From: Castellaniella sp035707805
GTDB lineage: Bacteria > Pseudomonadota > Gammaproteobacteria > Burkholderiales > Burkholderiaceae_B
Assembly (NCBI GenBank): GCA_035707805.1
Contig: DASSTS010000004.1
Span: 88,010 to 152,009 of the forward strand
Length of the DNA: 64,000 bases
Reading direction: 5' to 3'
A program made the position numbers and the translations under genes. Numbering within the stretch: the stretch's first letter is position 1; each line of letters begins with the position of its first letter. Shown in pieces: positions 35,797-43,944 of the stretch. The notes beneath the pieces are model-generated. The model made no database searches. It saw only the letters and a program-made list of their open reading frames with translations, and was not told where the DNA came from.

Positions 35797-36756
35797 TCAA
35801 CCGGCCAGTTGCTGCTCCAGCTCATGCAGAACCTGGTAGCACGGCAGGACCTGCGCCACGCTGGCGTTCGGTTCCCGCCCTTCGCGGATGGCGGCGAAGA
35901 ATTCTCGATCCTGCAACTCGATGCCGTTCATGGACACGTCCACCCGGCTCACGTCGATCACCTCGTCGCGCCCGGTGACCAGATCGTCGTAGCGGGCGAT
36001 GTAGGTGGCGGTATCGCCGATGTAGCGGAAGAACGTCCCCAGGGGGCCGTCGTTGTTGAAGCTCAGGGACAGCGTGCAGATGGCGCCGTTGGCCGCCTTC
36101 AGCTGGATCGACATGTCCATCGCGATGCCCAGCGTCGGGTGGATCGGCCCCTGCACCGCATGGGCCTTGATCACCGGGCTGCCGCATTGGTAGGCGAACA
36201 GGTCCACCGTATGCGCGGCGTGGTGCCACAGCAGGTGATCGGTCCAGCTGCGCGGCTCGCCCAGCGCGTTCATGTTGGTGCGGCGGAAGAAATAGGTCTG
36301 GACGTCCATCTGCTGGATGTGAAACTCGCCTTTCTGGATCCGCTGGTGCACGTACTGGTGGCTGGGATTGAAGCGCCGGGTGTGCCCGCACATGGCGACC
36401 TTGCCGCTTTGCGCGGCCAGGGCGGCCAGCGCCTCGGCGTCCTTCAGGCTGTCGGCCATGGGGATCTCGACCTGCACGTGCTTGCCGGCGCGCAGGCAGG
36501 CCATGGCCTGCGATGCGTGCATCTGCGTGGGCGTGCACAGGATGACGGCGTCGATCTCGGGGCGCACGAGCACCTCGTCGAGCTCGGTGCCGGCATGTTC
36601 GATGCCGTATTTTTGCGCCACGGCGCGGGTCTTTTCCAGGTCGCGGCTGACCAGCGCAACGACCTCGACGCCGTCGATGCGGGCGATGCCGTCCAGGTGC
36701 TTGATGCCAAAGGCGCCGGCGCCCGCCAGGGCGACTTTCAGGGTTTGCTCGGCCAT
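35797..36756 (-). CDS. ligC: 4-carboxy-2-hydroxymuconate-6-semialdehyde dehydrogenase
   Basis: Gfo/Idh/MocA-fold NAD(P)-dependent enzyme of 319 residues that oxidises the hemiacetal form of the protocatechuate ring-cleavage product to 2-pyrone-4,6-dicarboxylate. Seen: Rossmann GAGAFGIKH near residues 12-20, CTPTQMH, the EIPMADS segment in place of the usual EKP, and WHHAAHTVDLF. Its position directly after ligAB, with ligI in the same operon, fixes the role better than the fold does. GGAGGA lies 6 bases before the ATG, which overlaps the ligB stop by one base. Confidence 0.92.
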   Translation of the reverse strand: MAEQTLKVALAGAGAFGIKHLDGIARIDGVEVVALVSRDLEKTRAVAQKYGIEHAGTELDEVLVRPEIDAVILCTPTQMHASQAMACLRAGKHVQVEIPMADSLKDAEALAALAAQSGKVAMCGHTRRFNPSHQYVHQRIQKGEFHIQQMDVQTYFFRRTNMNALGEPRSWTDHLLWHHAAHTVDLFAYQCGSPVIKAHAVQGPIHPTLGIAMDMSIQLKAANGAICTLSLSFNNDGPLGTFFRYIGDTATYIARYDDLVTGRDEVIDVSRVDVSMNGIELQDREFFAAIREGREPNASVAQVLPCYQVLHELEQQLAG

Positions 36757-37622
36757 TATTGTTCCTCCAGGATCAGGTGCCCCACCGCCGTGTTCGAGGC
36801 GGGCACGTGGTAGAAGCGGTGCACGACGCGCGGCGCCGGTCCGCCCGCCACGTCCGCCATGGCGCCCCGGGCGATCAGCCACATGACCAGCTCGATGCCT
36901 TCGGAGCCGGCCTCGCGCACGTAGTCGATGTGCGGAACGTCGGCCTGCCCCGCGGGATCGGCGATCAGCCGGTCCATGAACGCGCTGTCGAAGTCACGGT
37001 TGATCAGGCCGGCGCGCGGGCCCTGCAGCTGGTGGCTCATGCCGCCGGTGCCCCAGATGTGCACGTTCAGCGGCCGGTCGAAGCTTTCGATGGCGCGGCG
37101 GATCGCCTGTCCCAGCTGGAAGCAGCGGCGTCCCGAGGGCACCGGATACTGCACCACGTTGACGGCAAAGGGAATGACGGGGCACGGCCAGGCCGCGGGC
37201 TGCCCGCACATCAGCGACAGCGGCACGGTCAGTCCGTGGTCGACGTCCATCTTGTTGACGATGGTGAGGTCGAAATCCTGCTGGATGACCGACTGGGCGA
37301 TGTGCGCGGCGAGTTCGGGGTGGCCGATGACCGGCGGCACGGGACGCGCGCCCCAGCCCTCGTCGGCGGGCTGGAACTGTTCCGCGCAGCCGATGGCGAA
37401 GGTCGGGATCATGTCCAGGCTGAAGGCCGTGGCGTGGTCGTTGTAGACCAGAAAGATCACGTCGGGCGTGTGCTCTTTCATCCATTGTTTCGACGGCTCA
37501 TAGCCCTGGAACAGCGGCGCCCAGTATTCATTGCCGGACTTGCCGAGGTCCAGGGCCGCGCCGATGGCGGGCACGTGCGAGGTGTAGACGCTGGCGGTGA
37601 TGCGCGCGTGGGTCTGGCTCAT
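36756..37622 (-). CDS. ligB: Protocatechuate 4,5-dioxygenase beta subunit
   Basis: Catalytic subunit of the class III extradiol dioxygenase that opens the protocatechuate ring between C4 and C5. The 288-residue protein has iron ligands His16 (TSHVPAIG), His63 (YNDH) and Glu244 (GIELVMW), plus catalytic His197 (GGMSHQLQGPRAG); the fit to Sphingobium LigB is close throughout. The ATG (37620-37622) overlaps the ligA stop (ATGA). A second, more divergent beta subunit lies at 50 kb. Confidence 0.95.
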   Translation of the reverse strand: MSQTHARITASVYTSHVPAIGAALDLGKSGNEYWAPLFQGYEPSKQWMKEHTPDVIFLVYNDHATAFSLDMIPTFAIGCAEQFQPADEGWGARPVPPVIGHPELAAHIAQSVIQQDFDLTIVNKMDVDHGLTVPLSLMCGQPAAWPCPVIPFAVNVVQYPVPSGRRCFQLGQAIRRAIESFDRPLNVHIWGTGGMSHQLQGPRAGLINRDFDSAFMDRLIADPAGQADVPHIDYVREAGSEGIELVMWLIARGAMADVAGGPAPRVVHRFYHVPASNTAVGHLILEEQ

Positions 37623-38008
37623 GAGGGGTCTCCGATCTTGCGATTGCCTTTGGCGGAACGCCCGCCCGCCAGCATCATGGCGGCGTAGTCTTCCTGGGAC
37701 ATGCCGGTCATGCTGGCCGCCATGTACTGGAAGGAACGCCCGTCCGTGGCGCCCAGCTTGGCCAGGAAATAGATGTTGCCGCCCAGCTCCAGGCAGCGGT
37801 TCAGGTCGCGGGCCAGCACGGCTTGCTTCTGGTCCTCGCTCATGGGCCATTCGTCCAGGTAGGCGCGCTCATCGGCCAGGAAGCGCTTGCGGTTCTCGGC
37901 CTTCATCAGCGACATGCAGAACTGATTCAGGTGATAGCCCAGGCGGGACTGGTCGGCATCGAAGATCGTGGTGCCGGGGATGTCGGTATATGGCTTGTTC
38001 AGGGACAT
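37619..38008 (-). CDS. ligA: Protocatechuate 4,5-dioxygenase alpha subunit
   Basis: Small subunit (129 residues) that closes the active site of LigB. Typical LigA text: IPGTTIFDADQSRLGYHLNQFCMSLMKAENR, DEWPMSEDQKQAVLARD and GGNIYFLAKLGATDG. It is three bases downstream of ligI and overlaps ligB, matching a one-to-one subunit ratio. Confidence 0.95.
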   Translation of the reverse strand: MSLNKPYTDIPGTTIFDADQSRLGYHLNQFCMSLMKAENRKRFLADERAYLDEWPMSEDQKQAVLARDLNRCLELGGNIYFLAKLGATDGRSFQYMAASMTGMSQEDYAAMMLAGGRSAKGNRKIGDPS

Positions 38009-38011
38009 GGT

Positions 38012-38929
38012 TCACCTCCAGTACAAGCGGTTCGGATTGTCGACCAGCAGCTTGTGCTGCAGTTCCGTGGTCGGCGCAATCTGCGGGATGGTGTCCACCA
38101 GCAGCCCGTCGTCGGGCATGTGGGACTTCAGGTTGGGGTGCGGCCAGTCGGTGCCCCACAGGACGCGGTCGGGGAAGGTCTCGACCAGGTGCCGCGCAAA
38201 GGGCACCACGTCCTGATAGGCATGCTGCTCGCCATTGAGGGCCGGGGGGCCCGACTGGCTGAGGCGTTCGGGGCAGCTGACCTTGCTCCAGATGTTGGGA
38301 TGCTCGCGCATGAGGGTCACGAAACGCTGGAACTCAGGTCCGTCCACGGGCTGCGTGACGTCGGGGCGGCCCATGTGGTCGACCACGACCGTGGTGGGCA
38401 GCGCCGTGAAGAAATCGTAGAGCTCGGGCAGATCCTTGGCCTCGAAATAGACCACCACGTGCCAGCCCAGCGGCGCAATGCGCGCCGCGATGTCGGCCAG
38501 GACCTCGCGCGGCGTGAAGTCCGCCAGGCGCTTGACGAAATTGAAGCGCGTCCCGCGCACGCCGGCCTCGTGCAGCTCGCGCAGTTCGGCGTCGGTGACG
38601 TCCTGCGCCACCGTGGCCACGCCGCGCGCCTTGCCCCCGGAGGCCCGCAGCGCGTCGACGAGCGCGCGGTTGTCCGTGCCGTGGCAGGTCGCCTGGACGA
38701 TCACGTTCTTGGCAAAACCCAGGTGGTCGCGCAGGGCGAACAGGGCCTCTTTCGGCGCATCGCAGGGTGTGTACTTGCGCTGCGGCGCATAGGGAAAGAC
38801 CGCGCCGGGACCGAAGACGTGGCAATGCGCGTCCACGGCGCCCGGCGGCAGCCGGAAGCGCGGGCGGCTGGGGCCGTCGTAGTAATCCAGCCAGCCCGGG
38901 GTCTTCACGAAGGTTTCGGGAGTGCTCAT
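38012..38929 (-). CDS. ligI: 2-pyrone-4,6-dicarboxylate hydrolase
   Basis: Amidohydrolase-superfamily lactonase, 305 residues, that opens 2-pyrone-4,6-dicarboxylate to 4-oxalomesaconate. Seen: VDAHCHVFGP near the N terminus, QATCHGTDNRALVDAL, VVVDHMGRPD and the C-terminal WGTDWPHPN with the catalytic Asp. TGAGGA overlaps the end of ligK and precedes the ATG. Operon position between ligK and ligA agrees with the pathway order. Confidence 0.95.
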   Translation of the reverse strand: MSTPETFVKTPGWLDYYDGPSRPRFRLPPGAVDAHCHVFGPGAVFPYAPQRKYTPCDAPKEALFALRDHLGFAKNVIVQATCHGTDNRALVDALRASGGKARGVATVAQDVTDAELRELHEAGVRGTRFNFVKRLADFTPREVLADIAARIAPLGWHVVVYFEAKDLPELYDFFTALPTTVVVDHMGRPDVTQPVDGPEFQRFVTLMREHPNIWSKVSCPERLSQSGPPALNGEQHAYQDVVPFARHLVETFPDRVLWGTDWPHPNLKSHMPDDGLLVDTIPQIAPTTELQHKLLVDNPNRLYWR

Positions 38930-38939
38930 GGCGCGTTCC

Positions 38940-39635
38940 TCAGTCGATGTACTTGAGCCCGGCCTTTTCCAGGCCCTCGCGCATCTTGTAGTAGTCCAGG
39001 CCCAGCACGCCGGACGCGAAGATCTCGCGCTTGCTGCCTTCGTTGTCCTCGCGCGCCTGGGCCCGGGCGGCCACCTCGGCGGCCACCGCCGCGGGCACCA
39101 CGACCACGCCGTCGGTGTCGGCGATGACCACGTCGCCCGGCGTCACGGCCGCGCCGGCGCAGACCACGGGGATGTTGACCGAGCCCAGGGTGCCCTTGAC
39201 CGTGCCCTTGGAACTGATGGCGCGGGCGAACACCGAAAAGCCCATGGATTCCAGCGTGTCGACGTCGCGCACGCCGCCGTCGATGATCAGGCCGCGGGCG
39301 CCGCGCGCCTTGAACGAGGTCGCCAGCAGGTCGCCGAAGAATCCGTCGGTGCTGTCGGTGGTGCAGCCCGCCACCACCACGTCGCCCGGGCGGATCTGCT
39401 CGGCCGCGACGTGCAGCATCCAGTTGTCGCCCGGCTGCAGCAGCACGGTCACGGCCGTCCCGCACAGACGGGCGCCGCGCCAGACCGGCCGCATGTAGGG
39501 CTTCATCAGGCCCACGCGGCCCATGGCCTCGTGGATGGTCGCCACGCCGAAATGCGACAGCTGCTCGACGGCGGCCGGATCGGCCCGCTGGATCGTGCGG
39601 TGCACGACGCCCAGCTGGTTCAGGGGAGTGCTCAT
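38940..39635 (-). CDS. ligK: 4-carboxy-4-hydroxy-2-oxoadipate aldolase
   Basis: Class II pyruvate aldolase of the HMG/CHA (RraA-like) fold, 231 residues, that splits 4-carboxy-4-hydroxy-2-oxoadipate into pyruvate and oxaloacetate; family members also decarboxylate oxaloacetate. Seen: ATIHEAMGRVG, GDVVVAGCTTDSTDGFFGDLLA and the metal/substrate loop IIDGGVRDVDTLESMGF. Two ATGs lie close together; the second (39633-39635) is chosen because AGAGGA is 8 bases away, against only 2 for the first. Confidence 0.93.
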   Translation of the reverse strand: MSTPLNQLGVVHRTIQRADPAAVEQLSHFGVATIHEAMGRVGLMKPYMRPVWRGARLCGTAVTVLLQPGDNWMLHVAAEQIRPGDVVVAGCTTDSTDGFFGDLLATSFKARGARGLIIDGGVRDVDTLESMGFSVFARAISSKGTVKGTLGSVNIPVVCAGAAVTPGDVVIADTDGVVVVPAAVAAEVAARAQAREDNEGSKREIFASGVLGLDYYKMREGLEKAGLKYID

Positions 39636-39655
39636 GTTCATGTTCCTCTTGAAGA

Positions 39656-40699
39656 TCAAAGGCCCTTGGCCTTCAGGGCGCTGTCCAGGCGCGGGTAGAC
39701 GCGCCGCGCATTGCCCTCGTAAATCTGGAAGCGGTCGGCGTCGCTGAGGACGGTGGCCGCCTCGATGTAGCGCTTCGTGTCGTCGAAATAATGTCCGGTC
39801 TCGGGGTCGATGCCTCGCACCGCGCCGATCATCTCCGAGGCGAACAGCACGTTCTTGACCGGGATCACGCGGGTCAGCAGGTCGATGCCCGGCTGGTGGT
39901 AGACGCAGGTGTCGAAGAACACATTGTTCAGCAAATGCTCGTCGAGCAGGGGCTTTTTCAGCGCCTGGGCCAGCCCGCGGAACCGTCCCCAATGATACGG
40001 CGCGGCGCCGCCGCCGTGCGGGATCACGAAGCGCAGGGTCGGGAAATCCTTGAACAGGTCCGAGGTCAGGCACTGCATGAAGGCCGTGGTGTCGGCGTTC
40101 AGGTAATGGGCGCCGGTCGTGTGGAAGCACGGATTGCAGCTGGTCGACACGTGGATCATGGCGGGAATGTCGTATTCCACCATCTTTTCGTAGATCGGAT
40201 ACCAGGAATGGTCGGACAGGGGCGGCGCCGTCCAGTGGCCGCCGGACGGATCGGGATTCAGGTTGATGCCGACCGCGCCGTAGTCACGCACGCACTTTTC
40301 GAGCTCTGGAATGCAGGTGGCGGGATCGACGCCGGGCGACTGCGGCAGCATGGCCGCCATCGCGAACTGGTCGGGGAACAGCGTGGACACCCGGTGGCAG
40401 AGCTCGTTGCAGATGGCGGCCCAGGTGCTGGAGACCTGGAAGTCGCCGATGTGGTGCGCCATGAAGCTCGCCCGGGGCGAGAAAATCGTCATGTCCGAAC
40501 CGCGCTCGCGCATCAGGCGCAGCTGGTTGGACTCGATGCTCTCGCGCAGCTCGTCGTCGCTGATGCGCAGGTCCGAGACCTTGGGCGCCTGGGACGGGTC
40601 CTTGATCCCCGCCACCTGGCGGTCGCGCCAGTCGGCCAGCGCCTGCGGTGCGGTCGTGTAGTGCCCGTGGCAATCGATGATCAAAGGTTTTCGACTCAT
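39656..40699 (-). CDS. ligJ: 4-oxalomesaconate hydratase
   Basis: Amidohydrolase-fold hydratase, 347 residues, that adds water to 4-oxalomesaconate. Metal-binding CHGHY lies near the N terminus, then MTIFSPRASFMAHHIGD, AVGINLNPDPSGGHW, MIHVSTSCNPCFHTTGAHYLN and FVIPHGGGAAPYHWGRF, which match LigJ of the 4,5-cleavage pathway. The sequence after residue 270 (NVLFASEMIGAVRGIDPETG) is also typical. Second gene of the operon. Confidence 0.94.
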   Translation of the reverse strand: MSRKPLIIDCHGHYTTAPQALADWRDRQVAGIKDPSQAPKVSDLRISDDELRESIESNQLRLMRERGSDMTIFSPRASFMAHHIGDFQVSSTWAAICNELCHRVSTLFPDQFAMAAMLPQSPGVDPATCIPELEKCVRDYGAVGINLNPDPSGGHWTAPPLSDHSWYPIYEKMVEYDIPAMIHVSTSCNPCFHTTGAHYLNADTTAFMQCLTSDLFKDFPTLRFVIPHGGGAAPYHWGRFRGLAQALKKPLLDEHLLNNVFFDTCVYHQPGIDLLTRVIPVKNVLFASEMIGAVRGIDPETGHYFDDTKRYIEAATVLSDADRFQIYEGNARRVYPRLDSALKAKGL

Positions 40700-40726
40700 G
40701 TCTGCAGATTCCTCTTGTGATGGGGC

Positions 40727-41884
40727 TCAGCCTTGGATGGCCGCGCCCGAGTCCCCGGCCCGCCAGGCGGCTGCCGGAACCATGACTTCGCCGCGCATGA
40801 TCAGGCGGGCCGTGCGCAGCAGCGCTGCGCGGACGACCTTCTGAGGGTCGTTGCGATCGAGTTCGAGCTCGACGGTGAATTCCCCGCTGGGGTGTTCGAT
40901 CGAGACGGCCTTGCGCGCGCCCTCGGGCAGCTGCGCCAGCGCGTGGGGCACGGAGCCCTCCAGCACGCAGGCGGTGCCCACCGTGACGGCCGCCAGCACG
41001 CCGATGGCCTCGTGGCAGACGTGCGGGATGAAGCAGCGCGTGCTGATGGCGCCGCCGTCGCGCGGCGCGGACACCAGCGTCATCTTGGGATAGTTGCGCC
41101 CGCTGACGTCGCCCAGGCCCATCAACTGGGCTGTCTTCAGGCGCAGGGCTTCGATCCGGGCCTTGAGCGCCGCGTCGGCATTCAGCTCGGCCGGGCTTTC
41201 CTGGCCCGTGCAGCCCACGTCCCGCGCCTGGAAGAGCACCAGCGGCATGCCGTTGTCGATGCAGGTGACGTCAATGTCGAACGCCGGAAAATCGGCGCCC
41301 CCGGGGGGCTCCACCCGCACGCGGTCCAGCACCTGGCCGGTCGGCAGCAGGCCCGAGCACACCGAGCCCGCGGTATCCAGGAAATTGATGGTGATGGGGG
41401 CGGACGTCCCCGGCACCCCGTCGATGCGCGCCTGGCCCTCGTAGCTGACGCGGCGGCCCTCGGGGGTCATCGGCGTCAGCACAGTGATGTCGCACTGCAT
41501 GCCGGTGTTGCGCGTCAATACGCGCACGGTGGTTTCGTCGCCCTGCGGCTCGATCAGGCCGCGCTCGATCGCGAAGGGCACCACCGCCGCCAGCATGTTG
41601 CCGCAGTTCGCCGTGGTGTCCACGGTGTCACGGTCGGGTTGCAGCTGCGCGAACAGGAACTCGACGTCGACTCCCGGCTGGGTGCCGGCGCGCACGATCC
41701 CGACCTTGCTGGTCAGCGGATGGGCGCCGCCCAGGCCATCGATCTGGCGGCGGTCGGGCGACCCCATGACGGCGAGCAGCACCCGGTCGCGCACCGCCGG
41801 ATCCGAAGGCAGGTCGGACTCCAGGAAGAACGGGCCGCGCGACGTGCCGCCGCGCATGAACAGGGTAGGAAGGGGCTTTTGCAT
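40727..41884 (-). CDS. galD: 4-oxalomesaconate tautomerase (PrpF/GalD family)
   Basis: Converts the keto and enol forms of 4-oxalomesaconate so that LigJ can act. The 385-residue diaminopimelate-epimerase-like protein begins PTLFMRGGTSRGPFFLESDLP and has DTTANCGNMLAAV with the catalytic Cys, GTSAPITINFLDTAGS and a second half with CFIPHVCHEAIGVLAA. PrpF of the 2-methylcitrate cycle is the nearest alternative, but first place in the lig operon favours GalD/LigU. The ATG at 41882-41884 is used; a GTG one codon earlier is possible. Confidence 0.9.
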   Translation of the reverse strand: MQKPLPTLFMRGGTSRGPFFLESDLPSDPAVRDRVLLAVMGSPDRRQIDGLGGAHPLTSKVGIVRAGTQPGVDVEFLFAQLQPDRDTVDTTANCGNMLAAVVPFAIERGLIEPQGDETTVRVLTRNTGMQCDITVLTPMTPEGRRVSYEGQARIDGVPGTSAPITINFLDTAGSVCSGLLPTGQVLDRVRVEPPGGADFPAFDIDVTCIDNGMPLVLFQARDVGCTGQESPAELNADAALKARIEALRLKTAQLMGLGDVSGRNYPKMTLVSAPRDGGAISTRCFIPHVCHEAIGVLAAVTVGTACVLEGSVPHALAQLPEGARKAVSIEHPSGEFTVELELDRNDPQKVVRAALLRTARLIMRGEVMVPAAAWRAGDSGAAIQG

Positions 41885-41952
41885 CACATCACCATGAGCG
41901 AGAGACTGAGGCCATTATGGGCGGATACAGCTGGATAGATAAGGGCATGAAC

Positions 41953-41980
41953 CGACTAGCTGCTATATCAAAATGCTATA
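41953..41980 (-). promoter_or_regulatory. Operator-like element A, upstream of the lig-liv operon
   Basis: CGACTAGC, then a TAGC-T-GCTA palindrome, then GCTATA repeated at a 13-base period. It matches element B (45005-45032) at 21 of 28 positions and lies in the same orientation, about 70 bases before the galD start, between galD and a divergent LysR gene. It is the best candidate binding site for that regulator. Confidence 0.6.
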
Positions 41981-42022
41981 CTGCGAGCAGTCCTATGCCT
42001 GATACTGAGGGTAAACCCTGAT

Positions 42023-42937
42023 ATGGATCTCAAGCAGCTGGAATACTTCACCCGGGTCGCGGAACTCGGCAGCTTCACCCAGGCCTCGCACGCGCTGGAC
42101 ATCGCCCAGCCCGCCCTCAGCCGCCAGGTGCGCCTGCTGGAGGTCGAGCTGCGCCAGAACCTGCTGAACCGCAATGGCCGGGGCGTGACGACCACCGAGG
42201 CCGGCAAGCTGCTGCTGGACCATTGCCGCGGCATCCTGCACCAGATCGAACGGGCCAAGGAAGACATGGGCCGGGTGCAGGGTGCGCTGGCGGGCCGGGT
42301 CGCCCTGGGCATCGCCCCCAGCGCCTCGAAGATGCTGACGGTGCAGCTCACGCGCAAGTTCCGCAAGCAGCTGCCCAACGCCACGCTCTCGATCAGCGAG
42401 GGCCTGTCATTGATGATGCAGGAATGGCTGCTGGCCGGCCGCCTGGACATCGCCCTGCTCTACAACCCGTCGGCCTCGGCTGAACTGGACCTCTGCCCGC
42501 TGACCAGCGAGCTGCTGTACCTGGTCGGTCCCAAGGGCCCGCATCCGTCCGAGCAGCCCATGCCTCTGCGGTCCCTGGCCGGCATTCCGCTGGTCATTCC
42601 CAACCGGCCGCACACCGTACGCATGCTGCTGGAATCGCAGATGGCGCTGATCGGCTGCCGTCCCAACATCCGCCTGGAGATCGACGGCGTGCCGGCGATC
42701 CTGGACCTGGTGGCCGACGGCGCGGGATACGCCATCCTGACCGAACACGCCGTCCTGACCTCCGCTCAGCCGGAGCGCTACCACATCCGGCCGATCAGCC
42801 AGCCGGAACTGCAGAGCCGGCTGTACCTGGCGACCGCATCGGGACGCATCACGACGCTGACGCAGCAGGCCATGCTGGACCTGATCCGGGCAACGGTGCG
42901 CGAAGCCTATCCGGCGGCGATGATCCAGACAGAGTGA
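42023..42937 (+). CDS. LysR-type regulator of the protocatechuate 4,5-cleavage operon
   Basis: Transcription regulator of 304 residues, divergent from galD with a 138-base gap. The helix-turn-helix MDLKQLEYFTRVAELGSFTQASHALDIAQPALSRQVRLLE is intact, and the effector domain follows (VALGIAPSASKMLT, SISEGLSLMMQEWLLAGRLDIALLYNP). The subgroup resembles Nac/CatM-like regulators rather than PcaQ. Its placement is that of LigR/PmdR in other bacteria. The likely effector is protocatechuate or a ring-cleavage product, and likely targets are elements A and B (inference). Confidence 0.88.
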   Translation: MDLKQLEYFTRVAELGSFTQASHALDIAQPALSRQVRLLEVELRQNLLNRNGRGVTTTEAGKLLLDHCRGILHQIERAKEDMGRVQGALAGRVALGIAPSASKMLTVQLTRKFRKQLPNATLSISEGLSLMMQEWLLAGRLDIALLYNPSASAELDLCPLTSELLYLVGPKGPHPSEQPMPLRSLAGIPLVIPNRPHTVRMLLESQMALIGCRPNIRLEIDGVPAILDLVADGAGYAILTEHAVLTSAQPERYHIRPISQPELQSRLYLATASGRITTLTQQAMLDLIRATVREAYPAAMIQTE

Positions 42938-42997
42938 CGTGGCTGTTCCAAGCCGCGGCGCTGAGGGCGCCTGGCCGCCCGCGCGGGTCTGCGCCGC

Positions 42998-43897
42998 TCA
43001 GGCTTTTTTCGCGGCCTGCGCGATCAGGCGGTCGGCATAGGCCTGCCAGCCGCCGGCCTGCTGGACGCCTTCGAACAGCCCCTGCGCGGCCAGGCCGGCC
43101 ACCCAGTCCTGCTTTTCCGCCGTGGCGGCGGCCATCCAGGGCTCGAAGCCCGCTTCGCGGACCGTGTTGGCGACCTCGCGCATTTCCTCGGCGCGGCGGC
43201 GGCCATGCTGGACCACCCGGCTGTAGAAATAGCGCCCCTGTTCGGTCCAGTCGATCGAGGGGAAGGTCTCCTGCAGGGTCGGCAGCACGTAGTCCTCGAC
43301 GCCATAAGCGCGCGCGGCGGTGTAGCTTTCGATCACCAGGGCTTCCAGCCCCTTGATCATGACGCTGCGGCACATCTTGATCGCCGAGGCGATGCCCAGT
43401 TCATCGGACACCGCCCTGGCGTCCATGCCGAACGCCGTCAGCTGGCCGGCCAGATCGTGCGCATGCGGCCCGCCCAGCAGCATCGGGACCCGGATGCCGT
43501 AGGGCGGCACCGAGGTCATCACCCCGGCCTCGACGTAGTGCCCCCCAGCCGCCTCGATCAGGGCGGCGGCCTCGCGCTTGGCGCCCGGGGAAGCCGAATT
43601 CAGGTCGAGAAAGACCGTGCCCGGCCGCAGGTGGGAGGCGGCCTCGCGGGCCACCGCCACGGTGTTGGACGCCGTGACGGCCGAGATCACCAGATTGCTG
43701 GCCGCGCACAATTCGGCCGCCGAGGCGCACAAGCCCACGCCGTCCTGCCGCGCCCGCTCGCGCAGCGGCTGCGCGGCGGCGGCATCGGCCAGCTTGACGT
43801 CCCAGGCGCGCACGCCCTCGACCTGCGGCCCGAGGCCGGCGCAGAAAATGCCGCCGACCTCGCCATAGCCGATCAATCCCAACTGTGTCGCTTGCAT
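42998..43897 (-). CDS. NAD(P)-dependent dehydrogenase, 6-phosphogluconate/3-hydroxyisobutyrate type with DUF1932 C-terminal domain
   Basis: Two-domain protein of 299 residues. Rossmann GLIGYGEVGGIF at about residues 7-18; LVISAVTASNTVAVA; the substrate motif FLDLNSASPGAKRE; then AGVMTSVPPYGIRVPMLLGG. The C-terminal helical part (IKMCRSVMIKGLEALVIES) has the DUF1932 pattern with the catalytic lysine region KMCRSVMIKG. AAGGAG precedes the ATG. It forms an operon with the aldo/keto reductase upstream, under operator-like element B, so it probably acts on an intermediate linked to aromatic catabolism. The substrate is unknown. Confidence 0.8.
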   Translation of the reverse strand: MQATQLGLIGYGEVGGIFCAGLGPQVEGVRAWDVKLADAAAAQPLRERARQDGVGLCASAAELCAASNLVISAVTASNTVAVAREAASHLRPGTVFLDLNSASPGAKREAAALIEAAGGHYVEAGVMTSVPPYGIRVPMLLGGPHAHDLAGQLTAFGMDARAVSDELGIASAIKMCRSVMIKGLEALVIESYTAARAYGVEDYVLPTLQETFPSIDWTEQGRYFYSRVVQHGRRRAEEMREVANTVREAGFEPWMAAATAEKQDWVAGLAAQGLFEGVQQAGGWQAYADRLIAQAAKKA

Positions 43898-43944
43898 GAG
43901 TTCTCCTTGCATGAAACGGCGCGGCGGGCGCCCCGGCCTGCCGA

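Noticed and set aside
40727..41884. PrpF of the 2-methylcitrate cycle
   Set aside because: The family fits, but no prpB, prpC or acnD is nearby, while every other gene around it belongs to protocatechuate 4,5-cleavage, which needs a 4-oxalomesaconate tautomerase.
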